64,000 nt of DNA from a virus. Positions 44,670 to 53,036 of this stretch are shown piece after piece (the stretch's first letter is position 1; each line of letters starts with the position of its first letter). A program made the translations under genes and the position numbers. The notes under the pieces were generated by a model. That model was not told the DNA's origin, made no database searches, and was given only the letters and a program-made list of their open reading frames with translations. The stretch lies in IMG/VR virus record IMGVR_UViG_3300010399_000038, positions 1 to 64,000 of that record; one strand, written 5' to 3'.

Positions 44670-44975
44670 ATGGCAGCAGCAGCACACGTTACTTCAAACA
44701 TCTATGGTCAAGTTTATGGTCAGCCTCCTTATCAGGGAAGCAATACCAGAGATGCGTTCTCAAACTTCGTAGTATGGGATTCTCCAACGTCAATGAGTTT
44801 CCCAACAACAGGCACAATTTTTCATCCGGTTTCCCCCGGCCAACAAGTTGGTAATACATCCAACTATATTTATTCAGTTATTGAGGTTATCCCTTCTGGT
44901 CTTGTCCCCGGTGGGGAAGGCAACAAGTACGCCTCAAACCAGTCGGTTTCTACTTTAGCAACTAACGCTGGATAA
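44670..44975 (+). CDS. Lone + strand hypothetical protein (101 aa)
   Basis: A 101-aa beta-rich protein ('MAAAAHVTSNIYGQVYGQPPYQGSNTRDAFSNFVVWDSP...GTIFHPVSPGQQVG') on the opposite strand to all neighbours, followed by terminator hairpins at 45001-45021 and 45079-45101. Its head-to-head position with the late promoter suggests a separate regulation. The small, Gly/Ser-rich composition would fit a virion decoration or fibre part, but no family is recognised. Confidence 0.5.
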   Translation: MAAAAHVTSNIYGQVYGQPPYQGSNTRDAFSNFVVWDSPTSMSFPTTGTIFHPVSPGQQVGNTSNYIYSVIEVIPSGLVPGGEGNKYASNQSVSTLATNAG

Positions 44976-45078
44976 TAACCGAAATCTAAAGAACTTATTT
45001 AAGCCTCTGCGAATGGGGCTTAATTTGTTTTCACTATATTTGACTAACGGTTTTTCATAGGATATGAATTTAAAAGCG

Positions 45079-45101
45079 ACCCCTCTTTCCAGAGGGGTTT
45101 A
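45079..45101 (+). terminator. Terminator between + and - genes
   Basis: ACCCCTCT (45079-45086), loop TTCC, AGAGGGGT (45091-45098), then TTATTTT. It ends transcription of the lone gene and overlaps the stop of the convergent glycosyltransferase gene. A second hairpin AAGCC/GGCTT lies at 45001-45021. Confidence 0.75.
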
Positions 45102-46043
45102 TTTTGCTGTCTTGTTATACATCGTGCGAAAATGATATTCTGCACCTGTTTGGTAATAATACCCTACGCTTTCACCACCTATTCCCGGTTGACAATTATC
45201 TGCCCACTTACATACCTCAAGAACTCTATTAAACTTTGCCGCATCGCAAATGTTCCATGCAAAACTCTGATTACTTAGAAGAAATCTACACGCCTTTAAC
45301 GCATAAGCATATTCAAGAAAATCAGAAACTTCAAGTCTTTTTATTGATAGCCGCCATCTGTTGCAAAATAGCCAATGTTCTTTTTCGGTTCCTGCAAATA
45401 TTAAATCGGGGGCATAGTTCTTTAAAAAGAAATAATCAAGTTGTGCGTGGCTTCTATACCTTTCTGTAAAGTTTACAATCACTTTGCCCCTCACATATTT
45501 TTCCAAATCGGTATCTTCTCTTTCGGGTAAGATAATCCAAGGCTTTGACAGGTCACACCAAAGATCAGGATAGGCATACATTACCCATGCCGATAGCATT
45601 CCGTGTGGCATATTAACATCTGTCTTTCCTCTTATCACATCAAAATCCAAATCTATCCTTTGTCCATCATATCTGACAAATGAATGTATGTATGGTTGAC
45701 TTTCTACAAGCGGCCTAACCATATCAAACAATGTTTGATTAAGCGTTACCATTGTACCATTAGAATCAACTGTGCCATGAACTGCGCCGGGATAGTAGGC
45801 GGCGGGGTGATCAACGTACTGACAAAACATGATTCTTCTTCCTGTGATTTCCCAATATCTTTTACAGGCGGCTAGTGATGCAACAATATCTCCCATGTTC
45901 GCCATGTGCTTAACAGTGGTAAACATCTCGTCTGGCTGTACCGTTTCACTACTTGCTATTTCGGCTTCTAATCTTTTAGGAATTTCATGCAGTTTTACAG
46001 TAGTTGGTTTTGTCCTAGTTTTGGAATTTACTTTTTTCTTCAT
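45099..46043 (-). CDS. Heptosyltransferase-like (GT9-type) glycosyltransferase
   Basis: A 314-aa protein with the pattern of a GT-B glycosyltransferase: 'KHMANMGDIVASLAACKRYWE' at the N-terminal domain, a Rossmann-like 'VIVNFTERYRSHAQLDYF', and a C-terminal 'SNQSFAWNICDAAKFNRVLEVCKWADNCQPG', which resembles the nucleotide-sugar binding site of the ADP-heptose transferase family. It would transfer a sugar onto phage DNA, capsid or a cell-surface target. Last gene of the island in transcription. Confidence 0.6.
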   Translation of the reverse strand: MKKKVNSKTRTKPTTVKLHEIPKRLEAEIASSETVQPDEMFTTVKHMANMGDIVASLAACKRYWEITGRRIMFCQYVDHPAAYYPGAVHGTVDSNGTMVTLNQTLFDMVRPLVESQPYIHSFVRYDGQRIDLDFDVIRGKTDVNMPHGMLSAWVMYAYPDLWCDLSKPWIILPEREDTDLEKYVRGKVIVNFTERYRSHAQLDYFFLKNYAPDLIFAGTEKEHWLFCNRWRLSIKRLEVSDFLEYAYALKACRFLLSNQSFAWNICDAAKFNRVLEVCKWADNCQPGIGGESVGYYYQTGAEYHFRTMYNKTAK

Positions 46044-46264
46044 AAGTTATCATTGAGCGCTTTTAGTATTTGCTTCCATTTTTCAACACTATCAAACTCT
46101 GTTCTTAATTTATTTGTCTTGGTTATATATTCAATTACACATAAGGTCTCGCAGTCATAATAGCTATGGATTCCTATAAACTCATCCCTTTGCAAACAAA
46201 CATGAAGTAGCTCATCTATCATGACCTTAAAGTAATAATGCCCAACTTGGACTTCTACTTTCAT
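46040..46264 (-). CDS. Hypothetical protein (74 aa)
   Basis: A 74-aa protein from ATG 46264, chosen because it forms an ATGA overlap with the stop of the methyltransferase upstream; the longer frame to 46321 has a basic, unlikely extra N-terminus. The sequence ('KVEVQVGHYYFKVMIDELLHVCLQRDEFIGIHSYYDCETLCVIEYITKTNK') shows no family. Overlaps the GT9-like gene by 4 nt. Confidence 0.5.
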   Translation of the reverse strand: MKVEVQVGHYYFKVMIDELLHVCLQRDEFIGIHSYYDCETLCVIEYITKTNKLRTEFDSVEKWKQILKALNDNL

Positions 46265-46968
46265 TTTCTTTTTACCGCTCCTACAAATTTTGGGAACTCT
46301 TCGCTTCCTTTTTCGTGCCATGAGTTGTTCCCTTCTTCCAGTTCATTTTCTCTTACATAGTTAAAGATCAAGTCCCAATCAATAGGCACATCTTCATACT
46401 CTCCCGTATTTATTAGATATTGATGGGCTTCTCTTGGAGCAATATATTGGTTTCCAAAATCGTGAAAAGCAATAATACCTCCTTTGACCATTTTACCTGC
46501 TACAATATTTATTTCTGCAAAAACTCTTTCTGGGGAATGATTGTCGCTGTCTATGAAAACAAAGGAATATCTACCATGTAGCGGGAGTTCTTTTTCTGAA
46601 TAGCTACCAAGTAAAATAGGAACTACTTTATGATCTGATGCGAACAATATTCTTTTTTTTACCCGTTCCTTAAAATCGCTTTGGCTTGCGTACTCCCATG
46701 CAAGGTTTTTTGGATGCCCCTGTATAGTATGTTCCCATGCTTCAAGATTTTCTAAATCAAAGATTGGGTCAATCATATAGAAATTTCCTTTTGGAAGTCC
46801 GTAAGCGGCTGACATGCCCGATTTCCCTGCGTTACTTCCTGCTTCAATAAAATTTCCCCCTTCCGGGACTTGTGAAGTAATATTCATTAATGCAATTGAT
46901 TCACATACGGAAAATGCGCCGGGGCACTTTTTGAATCTGTCTATAAACTCTTGGCTTGGTGGTATCAT
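46261..46968 (-). CDS. Class I SAM methyltransferase-like protein
   Basis: A 235-aa protein from ATG 46968, which overlaps the upstream GT2 stop as ATGA. It has a Rossmann-like core: 'GGNFIEAGSNAGKSGMSAAYG' (motif I, residues about 35-55), 'NFYMIDPIFDL', 'YSFVFIDSDNHSPERV' and 'GGIIAFHDFGN'. This fits the Methyltransf_24 group that often accompanies glycan biosynthesis. The likely reaction is O-methylation of a sugar. Confidence 0.65.
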   Translation of the reverse strand: MIPPSQEFIDRFKKCPGAFSVCESIALMNITSQVPEGGNFIEAGSNAGKSGMSAAYGLPKGNFYMIDPIFDLENLEAWEHTIQGHPKNLAWEYASQSDFKERVKKRILFASDHKVVPILLGSYSEKELPLHGRYSFVFIDSDNHSPERVFAEINIVAGKMVKGGIIAFHDFGNQYIAPREAHQYLINTGEYEDVPIDWDLIFNYVRENELEEGNNSWHEKGSEEFPKFVGAVKRK

Positions 46969-47738
46969 GCGTTGCAATTGTTTGGGTAAAAGATAGGATG
47001 TGTATTGTGCCAATTATATATTTCTTCGTATGAAAATTCGTTTAATCTTCTTAGGGTATAGGTTTCATATTTTTCCCATGTGAATATGGTGAATCTTTCT
47101 GTTTGTATTGGTGGATAATAAACAGAATTATTATTCGATAGAGTAAGGAAATGCTCAAGCCAATTACACCTTCTTGCGACATCCCCAAATGTTTTATAAG
47201 CCCATTCGGGTTCTTCAATACAGTTTCTTAACACATCAAATTTCAGCGTTTCTCTCTTGCACATAAAGAATCGTGTGCTTGCCCACATCCGTCCTTTAAA
47301 CGTCGGGTCATCTACTGCATTGGGTGACCATATTGATGGGTAAGAAACAAATTTATGTTGCTCTAATAATTCCATTAAATACAATACCGAATCGGGAGTG
47401 GAAGTAAATGCTGCTGTGTCTTGGTCAAAATGTGCAACGTATTCTCCTCTTGCAAGTGATAACGCCGAAAGGTAATTATAATCGTTAAATAAGTTTTCAT
47501 GTGTATGCTTTCGGATTACAACACAATCCGATATTGACCGCAAATATTCTAATGTCTTTTCTTGTACTTTTAAGTGTTCATCAATAAAAACAATTACTTC
47601 TTTTTCAAACCCGTCAAAGAATTTTATTTTATTAAATACGCCATCTGTAATAAAATCTTCATTGCAAACCCCACCAAACAAACCCGTTTGTTCATTCTTT
47701 TCTCCTCTTGTGTCGCAGTTAATTACTATTGAAATCAT
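46965..47738 (-). CDS. GT2-like glycosyltransferase
   Basis: A 257-aa protein with a GT-A fold: 'VIVFIDEHLKVQEKTLEYLRS', 'SLARGEYVAHFDQDTAAF' with the DxD-type site, 'PSIWSPNAVDDPTFKGRMWASTRFFMCKRE' and 'WLEHFLTLSNN'. It presumably moves a sugar from a nucleotide donor. Bracketed by 4-nt overlaps with two methyltransferase-like genes, so the three act in sequence. Confidence 0.65.
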   Translation of the reverse strand: MISIVINCDTRGEKNEQTGLFGGVCNEDFITDGVFNKIKFFDGFEKEVIVFIDEHLKVQEKTLEYLRSISDCVVIRKHTHENLFNDYNYLSALSLARGEYVAHFDQDTAAFTSTPDSVLYLMELLEQHKFVSYPSIWSPNAVDDPTFKGRMWASTRFFMCKRETLKFDVLRNCIEEPEWAYKTFGDVARRCNWLEHFLTLSNNNSVYYPPIQTERFTIFTWEKYETYTLRRLNEFSYEEIYNWHNTHPIFYPNNCNA

Positions 47739-48349
47739 ACGTTACCATACTTTTTTAGTACAACAATGCCTCCAGCCTCGTCACTGGGGTCGGCTTCATC
47801 AAAAATCAATCTCCATCCATACAATTCATCATTCAATACGCCTATCTTGGTTAATGCTTTCCTTACAGAGATGTACATATCGGGGTCTAACTCGCTCCCC
47901 ATTCTTTGATAATCCTTATTCGCCTTTATATGGCTACCGCTATCATGAAACGCAAAATAGCCTCCCCGTTTTACTTTGCTTTCGTAACAAAAGAAGTCTG
48001 CTACGACTGTTGGGAAAGCGTGTCCTCCATCAACAAAAATTAAATGCTGCGAATTATCTTCAATTTGGTTGTACACTTCATTACTATTACCTATGATTAA
48101 ATTACAGGTGGAAAACGGTAATAATATTGGCTTATCTTTTTCATTATCTATTGCTGTGTGATTGTTAGAACGGCCTTTGTCTAAAACATATTCGTGTATT
48201 CCTCTATCAGTTTGCCCATCGAATACACCTATCTGACAAGTGTTTATTTCAATCCCTTTAAATTCACTGAGTATCAAATCAAGCGTCTTTTCTATACAAT
48301 CTGCATCCACCTTTGATATTAAGCCGTATTGTATCATTTTTGTTTCCAT
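47735..48349 (-). CDS. SAM-dependent methyltransferase-like protein
   Basis: A 204-aa protein with 'EINTCQIGVFDGQTDRGIHEYV' (motif I-like), 'HLIFVDGGHAFPTVVADFFCYESKVKRGGYFAFHDSGSH' (motif like the methyltransferases that act on saccharides). Homologous in layout to the 46261 gene but with different residues. Overlaps the GT2 gene by 4 nt and the 38-aa membrane peptide by 16 nt. Confidence 0.6.
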   Translation of the reverse strand: METKMIQYGLISKVDADCIEKTLDLILSEFKGIEINTCQIGVFDGQTDRGIHEYVLDKGRSNNHTAIDNEKDKPILLPFSTCNLIIGNSNEVYNQIEDNSQHLIFVDGGHAFPTVVADFFCYESKVKRGGYFAFHDSGSHIKANKDYQRMGSELDPDMYISVRKALTKIGVLNDELYGWRLIFDEADPSDEAGGIVVLKKYGNV

Positions 48350-48450
48350 GACGATTTGTGTAGGTCTATTACCAGAAAAGTAACATACGCCAAAATATAC
48401 AACATAAAAATTGATGCTGTAATAACTCCTAATATATCAACCAGTTTCAT
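48334..48450 (-). CDS. Small membrane peptide (38 aa)
   Basis: A 38-aa frame with a transmembrane helix ('LGVITASIFMLYILAYVTFLVI') and a short basic tail. It starts through an ATGA overlap with the upstream GT gene and overlaps the next gene's ATG by 16 nt. This placement within an otherwise gap-free operon supports that it is translated. Function unknown. Confidence 0.55.
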   Translation of the reverse strand: MKLVDILGVITASIFMLYILAYVTFLVIDLHKSSWKQK

Positions 48451-49355
48451 ATAATGCCATTTTGTTTTAAAATATCAAGTATGTATAAACTCCTTGCTTC
48501 TTTCGTATAATACGTTTTCATGTGGGCAACCCCTTCTTCATAAATCTCGTACAAATACTCTTTGTCGCTTATTATTGATTTTATATTACTTACTTCTTCT
48601 TGTGTTGGATGTTCTGATATTTCAATGCAATTAACACAATCTGAAAATGGGTTGGCTTGGAGATGATTGTTCTTTTGACGAAGCATTGGAGAAATGGTAA
48701 TTAATTGTTGGCTTCGCTCATCACTGAATCCTCCCCCGTCTGCGGTTAAAAACAATTTTGAATTTCTATGCCTTTGCAACCATTCATCGTTGGGAAGTTT
48801 TTCTTGCCCCAATCTGAAATCACACATAAAATGCCGTTGCAATTCATTGCACACAGAGATTCTTTGAGGACTTACATTTCCTAAAAAAGAAATTTCAACG
48901 GGTCGTGAAAATAATTCATCGGGATTAGCAAGAGGGAGGTCGTTCATTATACATTTCTCGTAGGGGTAAACCCATTGGGGGAATTTAATTGTTTTATCCA
49001 TTTTCCGCATGAAATAAACAATACCCTTATCGTTAAATATTTGCCTCAGTAACCAATATTGAACATAAGACAGAACTTCTGTATTATGCCTATTGTAAAA
49101 CCATCTTTCTTTAGACATGCCGCCAAAATCCGTTTCATCAAACACACAAATTTGGATAGTCTCGTTGTCAACAAATCTTAGTACCTCTTCATCATACTTC
49201 CCAACCCCGCTGTACATATCAAATAACACAACATCTGCCTCCGATATATCATTTACTTTTGAATGCCCTTGTTCAATGAATGTCTTCTCAAACGATGGAT
49301 AAAGGTCTGGTGAACTACGTCCAATTGGTGATATGAAAAAAAACTTTGAGATTAT
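48447..49355 (-). CDS. GT-B glycosyltransferase with a non-canonical ATA start
   Basis: The frame continues upstream of the nearest canonical start (GTG 49229) and gives a coherent 302-aa protein. Its new N-terminus reads 'ISKFFFISPIGRSSPDLY' then 'FEKTFIEQGH', the usual opening of a GT-B enzyme with its Rossmann strand and a surface loop. Later come 'VEISFLGNVSPQRISVCNELQ' and 'LFLTADGGGFSDERSQQLI', as in CgeB/GT1-like proteins. No ATG, GTG or TTG is available between 49229 and 49354, and the ATA overlaps the previous TAA as ATAA. Confidence 0.6.
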   Translation of the reverse strand: MISKFFFISPIGRSSPDLYPSFEKTFIEQGHSKVNDISEADVVLFDMYSGVGKYDEEVLRFVDNETIQICVFDETDFGGMSKERWFYNRHNTEVLSYVQYWLLRQIFNDKGIVYFMRKMDKTIKFPQWVYPYEKCIMNDLPLANPDELFSRPVEISFLGNVSPQRISVCNELQRHFMCDFRLGQEKLPNDEWLQRHRNSKLFLTADGGGFSDERSQQLITISPMLRQKNNHLQANPFSDCVNCIEISEHPTQEEVSNIKSIISDKEYLYEIYEEGVAHMKTYYTKEARSLYILDILKQNGII

Positions 49356-50077
49356 AAAAGATTTAATTTTTTAAGTATTGGCTCCCTGCTCCACTTGTCT
49401 TTGCTGCCTCCGTTCCAATGTATTATCGAAGGTGTTGTGCCGATTTCTTTATTTACTATCCGTTGCCCCGAAAAATCCAATTCGCTCTCTAAAACATTTT
49501 GCATATTTTGGACTATAAAACAACCATAATCAAGCTCTATCGGAACAGGTTGCCTTAAAAACAAATCCATGTAATATGCTTGGTCATTAAAATGATAATT
49601 GTGTCCTTTCCTTCCATCGTGGTAATCTACTGGTAGGTTGGGCGCATCCATTGCTTCAAGAACTTCTAATATCGCTTCTGTTTCTCCAATGATAACCCCT
49701 GAGTTTAGATAGCGATAACTGGTTCTACAAGGAAGCCTATCATACTCTTTTTGGAAACAAGCCGGAAAACAGTTTTTTTCTGCACCGATTACTATTGATG
49801 TTTGAAATGATTTATATTTTTCAATAATGCTCTCTAATGAATCTGAAAAGACAACATCCCAAGCGTCTACAAAAACGGTTATTCTTTCTTTTATTTTTCC
49901 TTCGGTTATTGCCTTGTGTAAAATTCGTGGCTTATCTGAAAGCCCCGTATATTCTCCCGGCTCTTGCCCCAATACAAGTATCTCGTTATCTCCAACAGAT
50001 TTGAATAGCTGATGATATGTGTAATACCATTCATGCGGGATGCGGTTTGAAATTGTTACTATTTTATACTCGCTCAT
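49352..50077 (-). CDS. PLOD-like glycosyltransferase
   Basis: A 241-aa protein matching the glycosyltransferase domain of procollagen lysyl hydroxylases (PLOD, LH3) and mimivirus L230: 'FVDAWDVVFSDSLESIIEKY' (about 69-88, DxWD metal site), 'VIGAEKNCFPACF', 'YRYLNSGVIIG' (121-131), 'NDQAYYMDLF' and 'LDYGCFIVQNMQN'. Members transfer glucose or galactose onto hydroxylysine. Here the acceptor may be a phage protein or a cell-surface sugar. Its stop TAA overlaps the ATA start of the following GT. Confidence 0.75.
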   Translation of the reverse strand: MSEYKIVTISNRIPHEWYYTYHQLFKSVGDNEILVLGQEPGEYTGLSDKPRILHKAITEGKIKERITVFVDAWDVVFSDSLESIIEKYKSFQTSIVIGAEKNCFPACFQKEYDRLPCRTSYRYLNSGVIIGETEAILEVLEAMDAPNLPVDYHDGRKGHNYHFNDQAYYMDLFLRQPVPIELDYGCFIVQNMQNVLESELDFSGQRIVNKEIGTTPSIIHWNGGSKDKWSREPILKKLNLL

Positions 50078-50700
50078 TTAAGTATCGGTGTGTTTTTCAA
50101 AATATTTATCCTTTCATTTACTCCAAGTCCAGGCAAGTGCAATAGCAAATGCTCCGGCTTCCAATCCCCGTCACTTCCAATTCCTTCTGGATATTCTTTA
50201 TACAACTCGTACTTTATAGAATTAATCGTAGGGTGGGGTAGAAAACAAATCTGTGGGTCATCTTTAATTGTTCTGATATAGTGGCTCATGGCATCTTGTT
50301 CACAATACATTCTTTCTTTTCCTCTTTGATCTAAAGCAAAATCAATAAAATATTCCGACCAATCAGATTTTCTCAAGGCAAAACTTCCTGCATTTATACC
50401 ATTTGGATAATTACAAATAAACAAATCGTGGTAGTCGTCAAAACAATCTTTTACGTTAATTGTGTGATTCGTTATTAAACAATCCAAATCCAAGTTCCAA
50501 ACAATTCCGCTTCCTGATTCGAATAGTTTTCTTGTTTCGGCCAATTTTTCATACCCTGCATCACTTTCCCAATTATCATATTCTTTTACAAACAATCCGA
50601 ACTTCCATCTATCACAATAATTTTGAATAATAGGAAGAACTATTTGTGCGATATTTCGCCAAGCCTTATCGTGTAATATTAATATCGTTAGTCTTGACAA
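50074..50700 (-). CDS. GT-A glycosyltransferase-like protein
   Basis: A 208-aa protein with a GT-A core like the galactosyltransferase families: 'LILHDKAWRNIAQIVLPIIQNYC', 'LARLRSN'-free; 'WNLDLDCLITNHTI' (DxD), 'NGINAGSFALRKSDWSEYFIDFAL' and 'EQDAMSHYIRTI' then 'HLPGLG'. The order (donor site, DxD, acceptor loop, D...H) matches GT8/GT34-type transferases. Overlaps the next gene by 4 nt. Confidence 0.55.
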   Translation of the reverse strand: MSRLTILILHDKAWRNIAQIVLPIIQNYCDRWKFGLFVKEYDNWESDAGYEKLAETRKLFESGSGIVWNLDLDCLITNHTINVKDCFDDYHDLFICNYPNGINAGSFALRKSDWSEYFIDFALDQRGKERMYCEQDAMSHYIRTIKDDPQICFLPHPTINSIKYELYKEYPEGIGSDGDWKPEHLLLHLPGLGVNERINILKNTPILK

Positions 50701-51636
50701 TTACAACCTTGCTTTTATTTCTTTCTCAATATATTCCTTACAATATACATCAGGGCGGTACTTGTTTGCATTGTGAACACACTCCAAGTAAACATCAAAT
50801 AATTCCTTTTTGTTAAGCCACTCAATTATAGTTTCCACCTCTTTACCTATTTCGCTTTTTATACAGTTTTCCCCATGAAGCCATGGATACGCCCATGCAA
50901 AATTATCTTCCCAAGTAAGCATACAACAGTTTACCGATGATTCAAGATGCCTGAATGTTTTTCTTCCTGCTCCAAACGGGGCTAATGAAATCTTTGATAG
51001 TCCGTTGATGGATAGCAACATTGAAATATCTATTCTTTTGTAATGCGGCATCCACAAACTACACCATTTTTTCCCTTGCTCGTTATTCACAAAGTCTTGA
51101 AGGAACATGAAATTATCACAAACTGAATAGCCGTGTTGTGTCGCCCCCTTCCAAATGTCTCCGTGGATTTGTAGTCTTCCTTCGTGGCTTCTTCCCCAAA
51201 AAAAGAAGGTATCAAAGATTCTTTTATTAAATTCTTCTCTCGTTTGAATGTTAATTCTATTAATCCAATTAAAATAATCTATTGGAACCACTGCTTCGGT
51301 TATATCTTTTTTAAGAAGTTCCCTTTTAAAGTATATGGTTGGAGGATTGTCTGCAACCCACTCATCAAATCTTAGCCATTCAATGCCATCAAAGTGCGGG
51401 AAGATTTTCGTGTTCTTACCGAACAAATGTGTCCCTGTTTGTTCGTAAGGCGTGTTCCAATCTAATTCTGTCATATCCAAAAGAACGTAGTCTTTCACCT
51501 GCAACAAATCGGTATTAAACTTAAAATTCCGCACCCTTGATATTGGGACTATAGGAATCTTTGGCGAACTAATTTGTTCAGCCATCCTCATAAGAGAACC
51601 ATCCAAGCCTTCGCCAACATGAGGCGCTATTATCAT
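50701..51636 (-). CDS. Glycosyltransferase-like protein (311 aa)
   Basis: A 311-aa GT-B-like protein: 'FFFWGRSHEGRLQIHGDIWKGATQHGYSV' in the middle, 'LSKISLAPFGAGRKTFRHLESSVNCCMLTWED' near the C-terminus, which resembles the donor-binding region of GT1/GT4-type enzymes, and an N-terminal Rossmann-type domain. It has no signal peptide. Substrate unknown. Its start overlaps the 123-aa gene before it. Confidence 0.5.
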   Translation of the reverse strand: MIIAPHVGEGLDGSLMRMAEQISSPKIPIVPISRVRNFKFNTDLLQVKDYVLLDMTELDWNTPYEQTGTHLFGKNTKIFPHFDGIEWLRFDEWVADNPPTIYFKRELLKKDITEAVVPIDYFNWINRINIQTREEFNKRIFDTFFFWGRSHEGRLQIHGDIWKGATQHGYSVCDNFMFLQDFVNNEQGKKWCSLWMPHYKRIDISMLLSINGLSKISLAPFGAGRKTFRHLESSVNCCMLTWEDNFAWAYPWLHGENCIKSEIGKEVETIIEWLNKKELFDVYLECVHNANKYRPDVYCKEYIEKEIKARL

Positions 51637-52004
51637 TTAATTTTCTCCTTATAGTTTTGTTCTGTTAATAATTCGCCATCAAGAAACCAATTCACGCCAT
51701 TATACAAAATAGTGCAGCCCTCCCTTTTATACGTTGAACTACCCGTTTTTGCCCACCCATTTTGCAATAGGGTTGTAGTAGATAGCAAATTAATTCCGCT
51801 ATTGCTTCTTAATCTTGCCAATCGCTCAATAGCTGCTTTTTCGTAGAACTTCCCGATATGAAATTCATCTTGCTCTTCTAAATAGTTCTTTACTTCTTGG
51901 AGATTGTTTTTATGAACGCATACATTTGTGTAGTCGGCATTATTTCTTTTTGGCTTTTGCGGCTCTGGCATTTTAATTTTAAGAGGTTTTGCAAACATTT
52001 GCAA
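51633..52004 (-). CDS. Hypothetical protein (123 aa)
   Basis: A 123-aa mainly helical protein with a basic N-terminus ('KPLKIKMPEPQKPKRNN') and a C-terminal 'CTILYNGVNWFLDGELLTEQNYKE'. First gene of the glycosylation operon in the - direction. Two starts are possible, ATG 52004 and ATG 51998. Family not recognised; a regulatory or assembly role in the island is a guess. Confidence 0.5.
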   Translation of the reverse strand: MQMFAKPLKIKMPEPQKPKRNNADYTNVCVHKNNLQEVKNYLEEQDEFHIGKFYEKAAIERLARLRSNSGINLLSTTTLLQNGWAKTGSSTYKREGCTILYNGVNWFLDGELLTEQNYKEKIK

Positions 52005-52165
52005 AATATTTCAAATAACAATATTTTAGTTTTCCACATTTGTTAATATAACTTTACTGCTTAGAACCGTTTTTAGTCGAATCCAATATCCATTTTATTT
52101 ATGGCCGTTACTAATCCTTTTGTACGAATGGGTATGAATTTTTAGTAGCGGCATTTTTATTAACC

Positions 52166-52573
52166 ATGCTTAACATATCTGCAACACGGATTTTAAAAGA
52201 GAAAACAGCAGGCTTCGGGAGGAGAAGACAAGACTATTTTGATACAGCCCCATCATCAATATCCTACACAGCAGAGATTGATCCGGGCATAGGTGGTACA
52301 AAAGTTTTTTCAAGTGTAGCGGGGTGGACGCCTGACTCTCCTTTTAATTTCCCAACGGCGGCAGGAGACCCATTGCAAACACGAAACGCTAATGATGCAA
52401 GCCCGATTACTATGATAGCCGGGTATAATAATGCTGCGAAAAGTTCAGTAGTTATATTGTTAAAAAACGGAGTCATACAACAATCAAAAGCAGTAACCGG
52501 CGTATCCCCGCCACAGACATTTGATCCTTTAGCAATAACCAATGGAGATACTGTAACACTAAGAGGGAATTAA
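52166..52573 (+). CDS. Virion-type protein sharing the SGNH N-terminal module
   Basis: A 135-aa protein whose first 25 residues match the SGNH hydrolase start at 33168 in 20 of 25 positions ('ISATRIL...' then 'GFGRRRQDYF'), although the DNA has diverged at synonymous sites. The remainder ('DPGIGGTKVFSSVAGWTPDSPFNF...VVILLKNGVIQQSKAVTGVSPP') is a separate, beta-rich domain. The shared module probably anchors both to the same virion structure. Its position on the + strand amid - genes is unusual. Confidence 0.7.
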   Translation: MLNISATRILKEKTAGFGRRRQDYFDTAPSSISYTAEIDPGIGGTKVFSSVAGWTPDSPFNFPTAAGDPLQTRNANDASPITMIAGYNNAAKSSVVILLKNGVIQQSKAVTGVSPPQTFDPLAITNGDTVTLRGN

Positions 52574-52671
52574 GATTCTTTTGCCGGAAGTTTTTTCTGT
52601 TGCTCTGAAAGGGAATTTATTTCTTCCATTTTCTCCAAGATTGAATTGATTTTATCTAATTGCTTTGTCAT
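52570..52671 (-). CDS. Small coiled-coil peptide (33 aa)
   Basis: A 33-aa frame, all helical ('KQLDKINSILEKMEEINSLSEQQKKL'), that ends inside the convergent + gene by 4 bases. It lies 5 bases downstream of the 52677-53015 gene. Plausible, short, uncertain. Confidence 0.4.
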   Translation of the reverse strand: MTKQLDKINSILEKMEEINSLSEQQKKLPAKES

Positions 52672-52676
52672 TGTTA

Positions 52677-53015
52677 TTATTTTTTGTTTTGATTCGGTGG
52701 AGTGGGAAGTTTCCAGTGGGTTACATGAAATAGATAATCGCCTGCATTACTTCTGAAACGTCTTGCATCGAAATCATAATACCCGCTTTCATAATTGTCA
52801 ATTGATTCGCTATACAGCCAATAGTAATATTTAGGATTATCCGGCGGGAAGTTTTTACCGTCAACACTTACCCACCCATCATTATCTTGGATGGATTTGA
52901 GTTTGGGGATTATGTGCGATAAAACGGTTTTGATTCCTTCCTGAAACGGGTTGGTGGCGGGAGTACATCTGTTTAGATTTTCTTCGGCCTCTTTTATTAT
53001 ATCTGCTAATTCCAT
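52677..53015 (-). CDS. DUF551-like protein (112 aa)
   Basis: A 112-aa protein with an N-terminal helical part and a C-terminal motif 'DGWVSVDGKNFPP...YYWLYSES...HVTHWKLPTPP' resembling the DUF551 family of phage proteins, which typically ends with 'HWMPLPEPP'. Family function is unknown. Its start codon lies 21 bases from the first pentanucleotide array, so the array region is its 5' leader on the - strand. Confidence 0.6.
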   Translation of the reverse strand: MELADIIKEAEENLNRCTPATNPFQEGIKTVLSHIIPKLKSIQDNDGWVSVDGKNFPPDNPKYYYWLYSESIDNYESGYYDFDARRFRSNAGDYLFHVTHWKLPTPPNQNKK

Positions 53016-53036
53016 TGTAATGATTTTAATGGTAAA

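Noticed and set aside
7377-49355. Alternative genetic code with ATA read as Met
   Set aside because: ATA occurs inside many genes at Ile positions, and TAA, TAG and TGA all end genes here, so only start-codon use is in question.
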